NCBI GenBank assembly: GCA_030740295.1
Contig: JASLXP010000466.1
Location: 1 to 11,703 of the forward strand
Length of the DNA: 11,703 nucleotides
Direction of reading: 5' to 3'
Source: Planctomycetota bacterium
GTDB taxonomy: Bacteria > Planctomycetota > PUPC01 > JACPCR01
The notes under the pieces are model-generated. The model was given only the letters and a program-made list of their open reading frames with translations. It did no database searches and was not told where the DNA came from. How positions within the stretch are numbered: position 1 is the stretch's first letter; every line of letters begins with the position of its first letter. The translations under genes were made by a program, and so were the position numbers. This document shows, in pieces, positions 1 to 8,800 of the stretch.

Positions 1-285
1 GACGTAGAAGGCAGGCCAGGCCCGCCACGGGACCGGTGTTGCTTCGAGGAACGCAAAGCACTCATGGTCGTTGCATTCCTTCAGGTGCGGAATCGCCTCG
101 TTCATGAGGAGGGAGCGCCGTTCAGGAGATATCGGCTTCTCTTCATTGACCAATTCATCCCTTTCCCAATCGTAACAATCGCTGTAAAGATGCTCGTGCA
201 TCATCACCCGGCCAAGAGCCGAAGGCTCCACGGGGCCTCGCGCCGTCAGGACTTTACCTCTGAAAGGCAGCATGTCTGGATTCAT
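1..285 (-). CDS. Phosphotriesterase-family metal-dependent hydrolase, N-terminal 95 residues (runs off left edge)
   Basis: Partial gene: the frame is open from the ATG at 285 down to base 1, so only 95 residues are present. The start is supported by a GAGGAG ribosome binding site at 295-300, nine bases upstream. Residues 9-37 carry the family's opening signature: a G-K-V-x-T-x-x-G-P strand, P-x-x-L-G, then M-H-E-H-L-x-x-D. H30 and H32 form the HxH pair that binds the binuclear metal centre in this amidohydrolase-superfamily family (COG1735). The full protein should be roughly 300-400 residues; the remaining ligands (bridging Lys, two His, Asp) lie outside the window. Characterised COG1735 relatives include phosphotriesterases and lactonases, some acting on sugar lactones, which would suit the neighbouring glycan genes; the substrate here is unknown. 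No signal peptide is seen, so it is probably cytoplasmic. It diverges from the sulfatase operon and may share its control region. Confidence 0.85.
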   Translation of the reverse strand, partial: MNPDMLPFRGKVLTARGPVEPSALGRVMMHEHLYSDCYDWERDELVNEEKPISPERRSLLMNEAIPHLKECNDHECFAFLEATPVPWRAWPAFYV

Positions 286-363
286 CTGTTTCTACTCCTC
301 GAAAAAACGATTGCTTTGCCATCGGCCATAAAACTCGGATTCTCCTCAGGCTGTCAGCGTAGC

Positions 364-380
364 ACAGGCTGCCAGCCTGT
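364..380. repeat. Perfect 7-bp-arm palindrome, REP-like
   Basis: ACAGGCT, three bases GCC, then AGCCTGT: both arms match perfectly. It lies in the 186-base region between the divergent phosphotriesterase-family gene and the sulfatase operon. Related fragments flank it (AGGCTGTCAG just upstream, GTAGGCTCA just downstream). With only one copy visible it could be a dispersed REP-like element, a repressor operator shared by both transcripts, or an RNA hairpin. There is no T-tract, so it is not a convincing intrinsic terminator. Confidence 0.55.
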
Positions 381-402
381 AGGCTCATCTGATTTATTTC
401 GG

Positions 403-431
403 CTCACAGGCCCAAGCACTTACACTATGAT
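403..431 (+). promoter_or_regulatory. Possible sigma70-type promoter for the sulfatase operon
   Basis: TATGAT at 426-431 matches the -10 consensus at five of six bases. CTCACA at 403-408, separated by 17 bases, matches the -35 consensus at four of six. It would give a leader of about 35 bases before the sulfatase start. Such matches are common by chance and the host's promoter consensus is unknown, so this is only a candidate. Confidence 0.22.
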
Positions 432-471
432 GAACACGTAATCGAAACAACAGTGAAGGAGAGATGAAAAG

Positions 472-2154
472 ATGGAGCAAGCACAGCAACAACACCATAG
501 ACCCAATGTGATTCTTGTCATGACGGATGACCAGGGGTATGGCGACCTCGGTTGCACCGGCAACACGCTGATCCATACGCCCAACATTGACGCGTTCCAC
601 AGGGAGTGCACTCGCCTGACTGACTTTCATGTTTCCCCGCTCTGCACGCCTACCCGCGGTGCCCTGATGACGGGCCACAATCCGCTGCGCAACGGTGCCT
701 GGGCCACGACGTGGGGCAGGTCCATGCTCCGTAAAGATGAAGTGACCATGGCCAACGTGTTCTCGGACAGCGGATACAAGACCGGCATGTTCGGCAAATG
801 GCACCTGGGCGACAACTACCCCTATCGGCCACAAGACCGCGGGTTTCAGACCGTCGTCGCACATCGTGGCGGGGGAGTCGGGCAGACTCCGGACTTCTGG
901 GGCAACGACTACTTTGATGATACTTACCGGCGAAACGGTAACCCTGAGGAATTCGAGGGTTATTGCACCGACATCTGGTTTGACGAAGCCTTACGCTTCA
1001 TTGAAGAGAGCGGAGATGAGCCCTTCTTCTGCTACCTGGCAACGAACGCTCCCCACTCCCCATACCTTGTCGCGGACAGATACAAAGAGCCCTATCTCGA
1101 TAACGACCGCGTGCCCAACGCAGCGTTTTACGGAATGATCACGAACATTGATGAGAACATGGGCCGCCTGATTCAGAGGCTCGAAAAGTTGGGCATAGCG
1201 GAGAACACGATTCTCATCTTCATGACCGATAACGGCACCTCCGCCGGATGGTCGCAAGGGAAAGGCTACAACGCAGGCATGCGCGGGACTAAAGGGTCGT
1301 ACTACGATGGGGGACACCGGGTCCCATTTTTCATGCGCTGGCCCGCAGGAGGTATCGCGGCCGGAGAGGATATCTGCGAACTGGTGACGCACATGGACCT
1401 GCTGCCGACGTTCATCGACCTCTGCGGTCTGGAGTCTCCGGCAGGAGTTGAATTCGACGGCCAAAGCATCGCGCCGCTGCTGACCGGAGAATCGTCTGAA
1501 CTGCCTGACCGCACGCACTTCGTGCAATACCGGCAGTCCACTCATCCTCCGGAGAAATGGGATTGCGCGGTCATGACAAGGCAGTGGCGGCTCGTGGCAG
1601 GGAACGAGCTCTACGATGTCAAGGCCGACCCCGGACAGGAGCGTAACGTCGCTTCCGACCATCCGGAAGTGGTCGAAGATCTGCGCGCGGCTCACGAGGC
1701 ATGGTGGGACGAAGTGTCGCCGGGCCTGGACGAATACTGCCCGATTACTATCGGCAGCGACGACGAGAACCCGCTCCGCCTGGATGCCTTTGATCTCATG
1801 GGTGACGTTGCGTGGAACCAGAGCCATGTCCGCCAGGCGCTGAAGGTCTGCGGCGCGTGGGCTGTTGATGTTGAGCGAGGAGGGACCTATGAGATGTCCG
1901 TGCAGAGGTGGTCGGAAGAAGTCGATCTGCCCATCACCGAGGCCCTGGTAGACAGCGTCACCATCGATCCAGCGAAGGTCCGGTTGAGAGTCGGTGAATT
2001 CGAAGAAGAGAGGGATGTCCCCCGTGACGCAAAAGCAGTAATCTTCCGCGTTCCCCTCGATGCGGGTATCACGCGCGTGGAAGCCAACTTTATCGATGCG
2101 GAAGGGGAATCTTATGCCGCGTACTATGTTTACGTGAAGCGACTGACAACATGA
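472..2154 (+). CDS. Formylglycine-dependent sulfatase (S1 family), apparently cytoplasmic
   Basis: 560-residue alkaline-phosphatase-superfamily sulfatase that hydrolyses sulfate esters, here probably on glycan fragments. Metal ligands D19 and D20 sit in the opening strand (VILVMTDDQGYGD). C58-T-P-T-R62 is the C-x-P-x-R site whose cysteine is matured to formylglycine. G-K-W-H-L-G is at 109-114, A-P-H-S-P around H196, the D254-N255 metal pair is in F-M-T-D-N-G, and K275 sits in G-T-K-G-S with the following G-G-x-R-V-P. The catalytic domain fills about 10-400; residues about 410-555 form an extra C-terminal, probably beta-rich, domain. No signal peptide is present, and the frame cannot extend upstream because TGA at 454-456 is in frame. 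AAGGAG at 456-461 gives ten-base spacing. Its stop overlaps the next start (ATGA), so the two are probably translationally coupled. Substrate specificity cannot be assigned. No formylglycine-generating enzyme is seen in the window. Confidence 0.94.
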   Translation: MEQAQQQHHRPNVILVMTDDQGYGDLGCTGNTLIHTPNIDAFHRECTRLTDFHVSPLCTPTRGALMTGHNPLRNGAWATTWGRSMLRKDEVTMANVFSDSGYKTGMFGKWHLGDNYPYRPQDRGFQTVVAHRGGGVGQTPDFWGNDYFDDTYRRNGNPEEFEGYCTDIWFDEALRFIEESGDEPFFCYLATNAPHSPYLVADRYKEPYLDNDRVPNAAFYGMITNIDENMGRLIQRLEKLGIAENTILIFMTDNGTSAGWSQGKGYNAGMRGTKGSYYDGGHRVPFFMRWPAGGIAAGEDICELVTHMDLLPTFIDLCGLESPAGVEFDGQSIAPLLTGESSELPDRTHFVQYRQSTHPPEKWDCAVMTRQWRLVAGNELYDVKADPGQERNVASDHPEVVEDLRAAHEAWWDEVSPGLDEYCPITIGSDDENPLRLDAFDLMGDVAWNQSHVRQALKVCGAWAVDVERGGTYEMSVQRWSEEVDLPITEALVDSVTIDPAKVRLRVGEFEEERDVPRDAKAVIFRVPLDAGITRVEANFIDAEGESYAAYYVYVKRLTT

Positions 2155-5000
2155 GGCCTCGAACAACTCTCCTTCTTACCGGTGCGTTCATTACCGTCAC
2201 TGCCTTTCGATTCACCGCGGCGGAAGAACTGATCGCAAACGGCGATTTCACCGCGCTGAACGAAGACAAACTTCCTTCGTCCTGGCAAATTGTGCCGACG
2301 GGTCAGAAAGTCGTCATCGATGACGGACAGACGCCTGCGGACGGGGGGCAGAGCTTGCGGGTGGACATCCAGACCGAGACGAGGAATTACGGCCAGATTC
2401 TGCAGGGCACAAAGCGTCACAAGCCTGACACAGCTTATATCCTGCGCGGGATGGTCAGAGGCACGGCTGGGCGCATCGGAATGTTGCAGATCAAGCTGTT
2501 CAAGAATCGGAAGGAGATAAAGCGCATCGCTTCGGGGCGCAGTGGAACAGACTGGACGGAGCTGAAGGTGGAATTTGATTCTGCAGATGCTGACGAAATC
2601 CACGTTCTCTGCCGTTTCCCTCAGGACAAGAAAGTGGTGGGTCAAACCGTCTGGTTTGCGCAGCTCTCGTTGGTTCCCGCGGGGCCGCCCAAACTGCGGG
2701 GCGTCGAGGCCGTGGCAACGTTCCATTCGCTGGGCCTGACGTTGAAGTATGAAGGCGACGTGAAACGGAGCAGCGTCTGCTCGGTACGATATCGCAAGAA
2801 AGGACAGGACCCGTGGCGAGCGGGCATGGACCTGATTCGCGACAGTGAGAGCAAAGAATTCCGCGGAAGCTTGCTCAGCCTTTCCCCCGACACAGAGTAT
2901 GAAGCCGAATGCCGCGTGATTCTCGCGAAGCCGACGCGACAGGAGATGGGGCCGCTCCGCGTCCAGGCTCGTACCTGGCCGGAGGATGTTGTCAACGGCG
3001 AGTTGAGGCCATTGCCCCCTGGTCTGTCGAAAGAGCCGCTCGTTATCCGTGAGCAGGGGAAGCCCGACGCGTGGCTGGTGTATCGTCCGTCCCAGGGCAA
3101 CGCCGCGGTCATCGATGCGGGATGGAAGTCCGAGCAGGCGATTCTCATCGAGAATGCGGCCTACGTGGTGGTCGAGAACCTTGCTGTCCGCGGCGGGAGC
3201 AGGCACGGCATTAACGTGGTGAACTCGCACCACGTTCGCGTGCGCCGATGTGACATCTCTGGCTGGGGAGATCCGGGAGTTCGCCGCGAGGGATTGCCGA
3301 AAGGGCTCTACGTGGCCAAGAACGGCCGTCCTATCAATAACCACGCGGGCGTGCGCGTGGGCGGAGGCAGTTCTCAGGTGGTCGTGGAAGACAACTTCAT
3401 TCACGGGCCTCGCGGCACCGCGAACTCCTGGAAATATGGCCATCCCATGGGGCCGCAGGGCATCCTTCTCGACCGGACAGGCGGGAACAACGTGGTCCGC
3501 AACAACGACATCATCGGCTCTGAACTGCACTGGTGGAACGATGCCATCGAAAGCATCAGCAATCGCGAAGTCAACGGCGGTCCCTATCGCGATACGGACA
3601 TCTACGGCAACGTAATGGCCTTTGCCAACGACGACGGCATCGAGCTTGACGGCGGGCAGATCAACGTCCGTTTCTGGAACAACTGGATCGACCAGGTGCT
3701 CTGTGGAGTGAGCTGCGCGCCCAATCGAAAAGGCCCGTCTTATGTGTTCCGAAATCTCATCGCCGGCCTCGGAGAGGAACGGGGTGCGGCAGGCTCGGCC
3801 TTCAAAATGGGCGGTGGAGCGCGGTGGTCTACCGGAGTTAGCCTCATCCTCCACAACACGATCTTCGGCATCGGCGGAGGACTACGGAGCGTGGGTTTTG
3901 GCTATGACAAAGATCGTGGCGGATACGTGGCCTTCTCGCGCAACAATCTCTTCGCCGGCCCCGGCAGGGCAGACGTTACTAACATCTCGAAGGACCCACG
4001 CAACGATTTCGATTACGACCTGACAAGCCGAGGCGGTGTTGGCCTGGCGACCGGTGGCGAGAAACACGCCGTCGTTGAAGTTCCGAAATTCGCCGATGCG
4101 AGTGGCAAAGATTTTCGCCTCGCCGAAGGCTCATCAGGAATCGACCAGGGATGCATCCTGCCCGGCGTGAACGACGACTTCACAGGCAAAGCTCCCGACA
4201 TGGGAGCTCTTGAGAGCGGCCAGGCAACGCCGGCAGATTTCCCCCTTCGGCCGCACGGGATCAGCACGCTGCCGAAACATCTCCTCCTGGAGCGCCGCCC
4301 TGGAGCCAACGAAGCGAACGGGAAGTTGATCCTGAGCATTCCACTCACTGCGGGAAAGCAATGGATGGCCATCCCAAACGGGTCGTGGCTGCAGTGCGAT
4401 CCGCCTGCGGGAAAAAACACCGGTGAGCCTCAGACCGTAAACCTGACGATTGGGGGGAAGGACCTCGAAACTCGGCGGCACAGAGGTGCGGTCACCTTTC
4501 GAACGGATGCGGGCTACAACCGGACAGTCATGGTGGACGCCAAGGTCTATCACCCCAGAAGTTTCACCACGGCCATGGAAGCAGAAGCCGGCAAGGCTCA
4601 GGGAGGCATGGTGAAAGTGGAAGATGCAGCCGCATCAGGCGGAGCCTGTTTGCACTCCCTGGAAGGATCGCCAGCGGGCAGTGTGGAATTCAACTTTGAT
4701 GTTCCGGAAGAGGGCATCTACTTCGTCTCCGCCCGATGTCTGGTTCCAGCGGAAGACTCCGGCAGACACGACTCTTTCATCTTTTCCATGGATGGCGAAG
4801 AGAAGCGAATCTGGGACATCATGGGCGGAGGTGCCGGCCGTTGGCACTGGTCCCTGGTCAATTCACGGGACGGCGAATCACCACACCGTTTCCAACTCAC
4901 GAAGGGTCGACACAAGCTCACGATCACCTCACGGGAGAAGCTCGCCCGCCTCGACCGGCTGGTCATCACCAACAGCCCCTACGCGGAGGACGCCAGGTGA
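2151..5000 (+). CDS. Secreted right-handed beta-helix protein with CBM-like ends (putative polysaccharide lyase or hydrolase)
   Basis: 949 residues. A signal peptide is clear: basic MRPR, hydrophobic core to about residue 20, probable cleavage after TAA (24). Residues about 26-178 resemble a CBM4/9-type beta-sandwich, opening L-I-A-N-G-D-F and containing W45. About 180-275 look like a fibronectin-III-like domain (L-S-P-D-T-E-Y-E-A-E). About 295-690 form the beta-helix, with repeated short-strand coils such as V-V-V-E-N-L, V-R-V-R-R-C-D-I, V-V-V-E-D-N-F-I-H and V-V-R-N-N-D-I-I, ending in a typical closing I-D-Q-G and D-M-G-A-L-E. About 725-800 resemble a BACON-like domain; about 808-942 resemble a CBM6/35-like domain opening A-M-E-A-E-A-G. 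Beta-helix folds include pectin and alginate lyases; the catalytic class is not proven. The start is the ATG overlapping the sulfatase stop, with no strong binding site of its own, so coupled translation is likely. Its TGA overlaps the next gene's GTG. Confidence 0.85.
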   Translation: MRPRTTLLLTGAFITVTAFRFTAAEELIANGDFTALNEDKLPSSWQIVPTGQKVVIDDGQTPADGGQSLRVDIQTETRNYGQILQGTKRHKPDTAYILRGMVRGTAGRIGMLQIKLFKNRKEIKRIASGRSGTDWTELKVEFDSADADEIHVLCRFPQDKKVVGQTVWFAQLSLVPAGPPKLRGVEAVATFHSLGLTLKYEGDVKRSSVCSVRYRKKGQDPWRAGMDLIRDSESKEFRGSLLSLSPDTEYEAECRVILAKPTRQEMGPLRVQARTWPEDVVNGELRPLPPGLSKEPLVIREQGKPDAWLVYRPSQGNAAVIDAGWKSEQAILIENAAYVVVENLAVRGGSRHGINVVNSHHVRVRRCDISGWGDPGVRREGLPKGLYVAKNGRPINNHAGVRVGGGSSQVVVEDNFIHGPRGTANSWKYGHPMGPQGILLDRTGGNNVVRNNDIIGSELHWWNDAIESISNREVNGGPYRDTDIYGNVMAFANDDGIELDGGQINVRFWNNWIDQVLCGVSCAPNRKGPSYVFRNLIAGLGEERGAAGSAFKMGGGARWSTGVSLILHNTIFGIGGGLRSVGFGYDKDRGGYVAFSRNNLFAGPGRADVTNISKDPRNDFDYDLTSRGGVGLATGGEKHAVVEVPKFADASGKDFRLAEGSSGIDQGCILPGVNDDFTGKAPDMGALESGQATPADFPLRPHGISTLPKHLLLERRPGANEANGKLILSIPLTAGKQWMAIPNGSWLQCDPPAGKNTGEPQTVNLTIGGKDLETRRHRGAVTFRTDAGYNRTVMVDAKVYHPRSFTTAMEAEAGKAQGGMVKVEDAAASGGACLHSLEGSPAGSVEFNFDVPEEGIYFVSARCLVPAEDSGRHDSFIFSMDGEEKRIWDIMGGGAGRWHWSLVNSRDGESPHRFQLTKGRHKLTITSREKLARLDRLVITNSPYAEDAR
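4985..4990 (+). promoter_or_regulatory. Ribosome binding site deciding the GTG start of the isochorismatase-like gene
   Basis: GGAGGA ends six bases before the GTG at 4997, which overlaps the upstream TGA as GTGA. The in-frame ATG at 5012 is 21 bases from this site and has only a weaker match nearer, so the GTG is favoured. Confidence 0.7.
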
Positions 5001-5791
5001 AAACCTCTGATATGACCATTCCTGCCCGCCACTACCGTCTCTACGACGAGAACAAGCCTTACGGATGCGACGAAGCCGAATTCGGTTATGTCGAGACGAC
5101 GCTCACTGTTCCTTTGGAACAAGCGGTTCTGGTGCTTGTCGATTGCTGGAATACCCATTACTGCCCGAGTTGGCTGGCGCGAGCATCGGACGTGATGCAG
5201 GAGAAGATCGTGCCGGCCGTGGCGGCGGCGCGCGAAGTGGGCATGCCCGTGGTGCATGCACCGTGCCCGACCGTGGCGGAGAAGCATCAGCAGTCAAAAG
5301 CCTATGCCGACCCCGAAGACAAGCCGCAAGGGCCACGGTATGCGGAACTGGACGAAGAGTGGCCGCCGGAGGACTTCGTGAAACGAGAGGGACAACATTC
5401 TCAGTACAGACGCTCCCACTCCCCGCCGGCTGAGACATGGCGCGACCGCTATGAGACGCAGGACATCGCCGATATCGTCAAACCCCAGGCGGATGACTAT
5501 GTTGTCGCAACCGGGGTTCAGATGCACCGGATGCTCAAGGACAGAAAGATCCTGCATCTGTTCTATGCGGGCTTCGCCACCAACATGTGCGTCCAATATC
5601 GGGACTACGGCATCCGCGCTATGAACCAGCGTGGCTACAACATTATCCTGCTGAGAGACTGCACAACCGGCGTCGAGGACCACGATACGGTTGATGAATT
5701 ACTATTGACCCGTGCGGCCGTTCGGGAAATCGAAACACAGTACGCTTTTTCCGCCGCATCAGAGGACTTCCGTGCCGCGTGCCATCCATAG
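4997..5791 (+). CDS. Isochorismatase-like cysteine hydrolase
   Basis: 264 residues from the GTG start. The frame is open further upstream, but that part overlaps the beta-helix gene and is not coding. It is an isochorismatase-like alpha/beta hydrolase. D49 in V-L-V-L-V-D-C-W-N lies after the first strand; the segment A-G-F-A-T-N-M-C198-V carries the nucleophilic cysteine with the family's cis-peptide region; K162 in I-V-K-P is the likely third member of the Asp-Lys-Cys triad, though its alignment is less certain. Family members hydrolyse amides or related bonds (nicotinamide, N-carbamoyl compounds, isochorismate). It is longer than the usual 180-210 residues because of an extended N-terminus and an insertion at about 93-160 rich in charged and aromatic residues. 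No export signal, so probably cytoplasmic. It is the third gene of the operon and 18 bases precede the next. The substrate is unknown; a deacylase or amidase role on a glycan-derived compound is only a guess. Confidence 0.87.
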   Translation: MKTSDMTIPARHYRLYDENKPYGCDEAEFGYVETTLTVPLEQAVLVLVDCWNTHYCPSWLARASDVMQEKIVPAVAAAREVGMPVVHAPCPTVAEKHQQSKAYADPEDKPQGPRYAELDEEWPPEDFVKREGQHSQYRRSHSPPAETWRDRYETQDIADIVKPQADDYVVATGVQMHRMLKDRKILHLFYAGFATNMCVQYRDYGIRAMNQRGYNIILLRDCTTGVEDHDTVDELLLTRAAVREIETQYAFSAASEDFRAACHP

Positions 5792-5809
5792 GAGGAGGCC
5801 TGTCGAACG

Positions 5810-8800
5810 ATGAGTTTCAGAACTACTGTCATAGTTTGCCTGCTTGTCTTGACTGCATGCCGGGCAAATGCCGAAAACCTTCTGACAAACGGCGGTTTTG
5901 AAGAAGGGAAGAAAGGACCCGAAGGCTGGATGTTTGTCGTATGGTCGAGCAGGCCATCCAGGGGGGCCTTTGAATGGACTTCGGACTCAAAAACTGGCAA
6001 TCGAGCGGCGGTGCTCAAAGGACTGGAGAACGCCGGAAAGGAAGCTGTCCGCGGGCTCATCTATCATCGGCCGGTGAAAGTCAAAGAAGGGCTCCATCAG
6101 CTCAGCGGCTGGTACCGCAGCAGCGGGTACTGCCGGCCCCACCTGCAAGTTCATCTCTACAAACAGGACTTCGCTCTCAAGCAGTTCGGAACACCGGCCG
6201 AAAAAATCTATCGGCATCTTGCACCTTCGGCAGATTGGTCGCCTTTCAAGGTTGATATCAACGTCAAGCCGGGAGTCCGACAGGCTCACGTTTTCTTGCG
6301 GGCATCGGATATTGGAACAGTCTCTTGGGATGACGTGTCTCTCGTGCGCGTGGATAACCCGCTCAGCGTTCGCATCTTCCCAGCCGATTACGGAAGGCAA
6401 AATGCCGTGTCGCTGATTCCGGGTGTGCCGAACTTCATCCGCTTCATGCTTATGGGTGACCGGAGCCGAATTCGTGATTCCGTGCAACTGCTCCTCGATC
6501 TGCCTGAAGGCGCCGGAGACTTTGGCCTGCTCGGCAAAGCCGTTCCCGTTACGCGAGAGAAGCCCTATCGCCGCTTCCGAATTGCGGTACCGGATGAAGT
6601 CCTCGCACGGCTGCGCAAGACCGTTTCGGGCTGTTCCGTGACCGTCTGGCTCGATGCGACAGGACTGGATGGGGCAAGCAGCCTCTATTGCACGCCGGTA
6701 GTCGATGGCAAGCAGTTGCCCGAAAGGCGTGTCGCGCTGAAAGTCCTGCCGCGGTTACCAGAAATCTCGCCGCCGAAACGTTTCCATTCGTTCTTTTGCT
6801 GGGGCCTGTTTAACGACGTGCCCGAAAAGCTCTGGCCGGCTGCTTACAGCATGGTGCGAGGCATGGGCGTCGATCACCTTCTCGCCCGGAAAGAGCCAAA
6901 AGGCTGGCCCGCTTACCTGGAGAATGGAATACGCCGGGACGGGGGCACCCTCTGGGCAAATATCCCGTGGAGCTTCGTCAAGATGCAGAGGAAGAAGGCA
7001 TGGGAGACCGGCATTACAGGCACGAAGACGGCTCTCTCCGAGCTGTCCGGTGACCATTACCAGCAGATGGCGGCGAAGGTGGACGGCGTATTCTGGGACT
7101 ATGAGCCGGCCAACGGGATGCGCAATCCGCTCTGGGATGACCCGGCGACCGTCGCAGCTTTTGCCAGCCGAGCGGGCCTCAAACCGGACGAAGTCACAGA
7201 AGATCGGCTGAAGGGAGAATTGCGGGAGAAGTTCATGAAGTTTCGCACCTGGCAGCTCGCGCAGGTGTTGCGGCTGTGGGCTGAACACGTCAGGAGCATT
7301 GGCCCGGAGCTCGACATCGCTGTCTGCCAGGGCTCAGGGATGCCGCCGGACCGCGCGGTTGATTACCAGGCATACAACAACATCCCGGACCTGATCCATC
7401 TGCCGATGATTTACACGGCCAGTGCGATGGCCTTTGCCAACAACGTCGAAGGAATGAGGAGCTACCTGCCCAAGGCGAAGATTTTCCCCATGACGAGCAC
7501 CAGCATGGTGGCTGACAGCGGATGGATGGCCGCGAAGATGCCGAGAAGGATTTACTTTGACTGGGTGTCGGCCGCGCTCCTGGGCTGTATGGGTTGCTCC
7601 CACTGGCCGGGCCCGCATCGGGGGTTCGATATGGAGTACATTTGGGAGGTCTCGCAGGCGACGCATCACATCAGCCTGGTTGAAGACTTTCTATTCGACG
7701 GCGTTCGGAATCCCGCAGGAGTTGAGGTGCGACCTCTGCCCGAATCCGAAGCGCGCATCCGGACCGCCAAAGGAGAACTCGTCATCCAGTCCCCGCAGTG
7801 GGACCGTCATGCGCGAAGTTACACCCACCGGCTGGAAGACAGGAGCCTGGTTTCCGTCTGCAACATGCACGGCGAGAAGCCGGCGTTCGTGGAAGTAAGC
7901 GTCCGGGATGCAACTGGAGATAGCTGGCGCGTTCGCGACCCGGTAAGTGATGCCGTTCTCGTACCCGATAAGACCCACACCGTGTGGCCGGCAGCGCGCC
8001 TCAAGCGGGGATTCCTTTTTGAGGTTCCCTCTCAAACTCTCGGCATGTTCGTCATCGAGCCGGGCACGGGAAAGAAGGCACCGGCAAAGCTGATTCACGA
8101 AAGTGAAATCAGGCGCCGATTCAAGGTCATCCGAGACCGAGCCCAGGCGGCTGGAACGGCAGCCATGCTGCGAGAGGGGAATCTTGAAATTAACTGGGCA
8201 GATCTTGACGGTGACGGATCGGCCGAGATACGTATGGCTTCGAGCCATCACGAAATCGCTCTGGGATCCTCAGGCAATCTCTGGAGCTGGAAGCCTCGTG
8301 GTCTCGGCGCGGATCTGGTCAGCCGATTCGACGTAGGCGGCGCATGCCAGGACCAATTCTGGTGGCCTGAGGCTGCCCGCTCTTCAGACGACAAGCGTTC
8401 GGAGTACCAATTGGTCACCCGCGAGATCAAAGGTGGCCGTGCCACCGTTGTCTTCCGGCGCCAGCTTTCCCACTGGGCTCTCGGAGGACTGGTCGTTGAG
8501 AAAGCCTATTCTCTCAGAGACGCATCCCCTGCCATCGAAGTGCGAGTCACCTTCCGCAACGAGTCGCCGAAGCCGCAGGAGGTCAGCTACTGGTCGCACA
8601 ACTGTTTCTCCATTGGACCCACCCCGGCGCTCGGACTGACCACCGAAAAAGGACTGCACCTCTGGTCCGGCGACCAGCAGCCACGGGAAATCTGGTCCCC
8701 TCGGCACAACCTGCCTGCTGAACAGCGAAATCTTGTTCGGGTATCAAAAATGCCGGCCCTGCGCGGACCGACATTTCTCCTGGGCGACCGGGCTGGCCCG

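Noticed and set aside
464..466. ATG just after the AAGGAG site, as an alternative sulfatase start
   Set aside because: It is not in the sulfatase frame; the ATG at 472 is.
991..2166. A 391-residue minus-strand open frame opposite the sulfatase
   Set aside because: The plus strand carries every sulfatase motif, so the antisense frame is a shadow.
2130..3854. A 574-residue open frame on the minus strand opposite the beta-helix gene
   Set aside because: It lies antisense to a gene with a signal peptide and domain pattern. It has no recognisable domain and is rich in residues typical of the reverse frame of GC-rich coding DNA.
4736..4996. Extension of the isochorismatase-like gene upstream to an ATG at 4736
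   Set aside because: It would overlap the beta-helix gene by 265 bases; the GTG at 4997 has a good ribosome site and a 4-base overlap.
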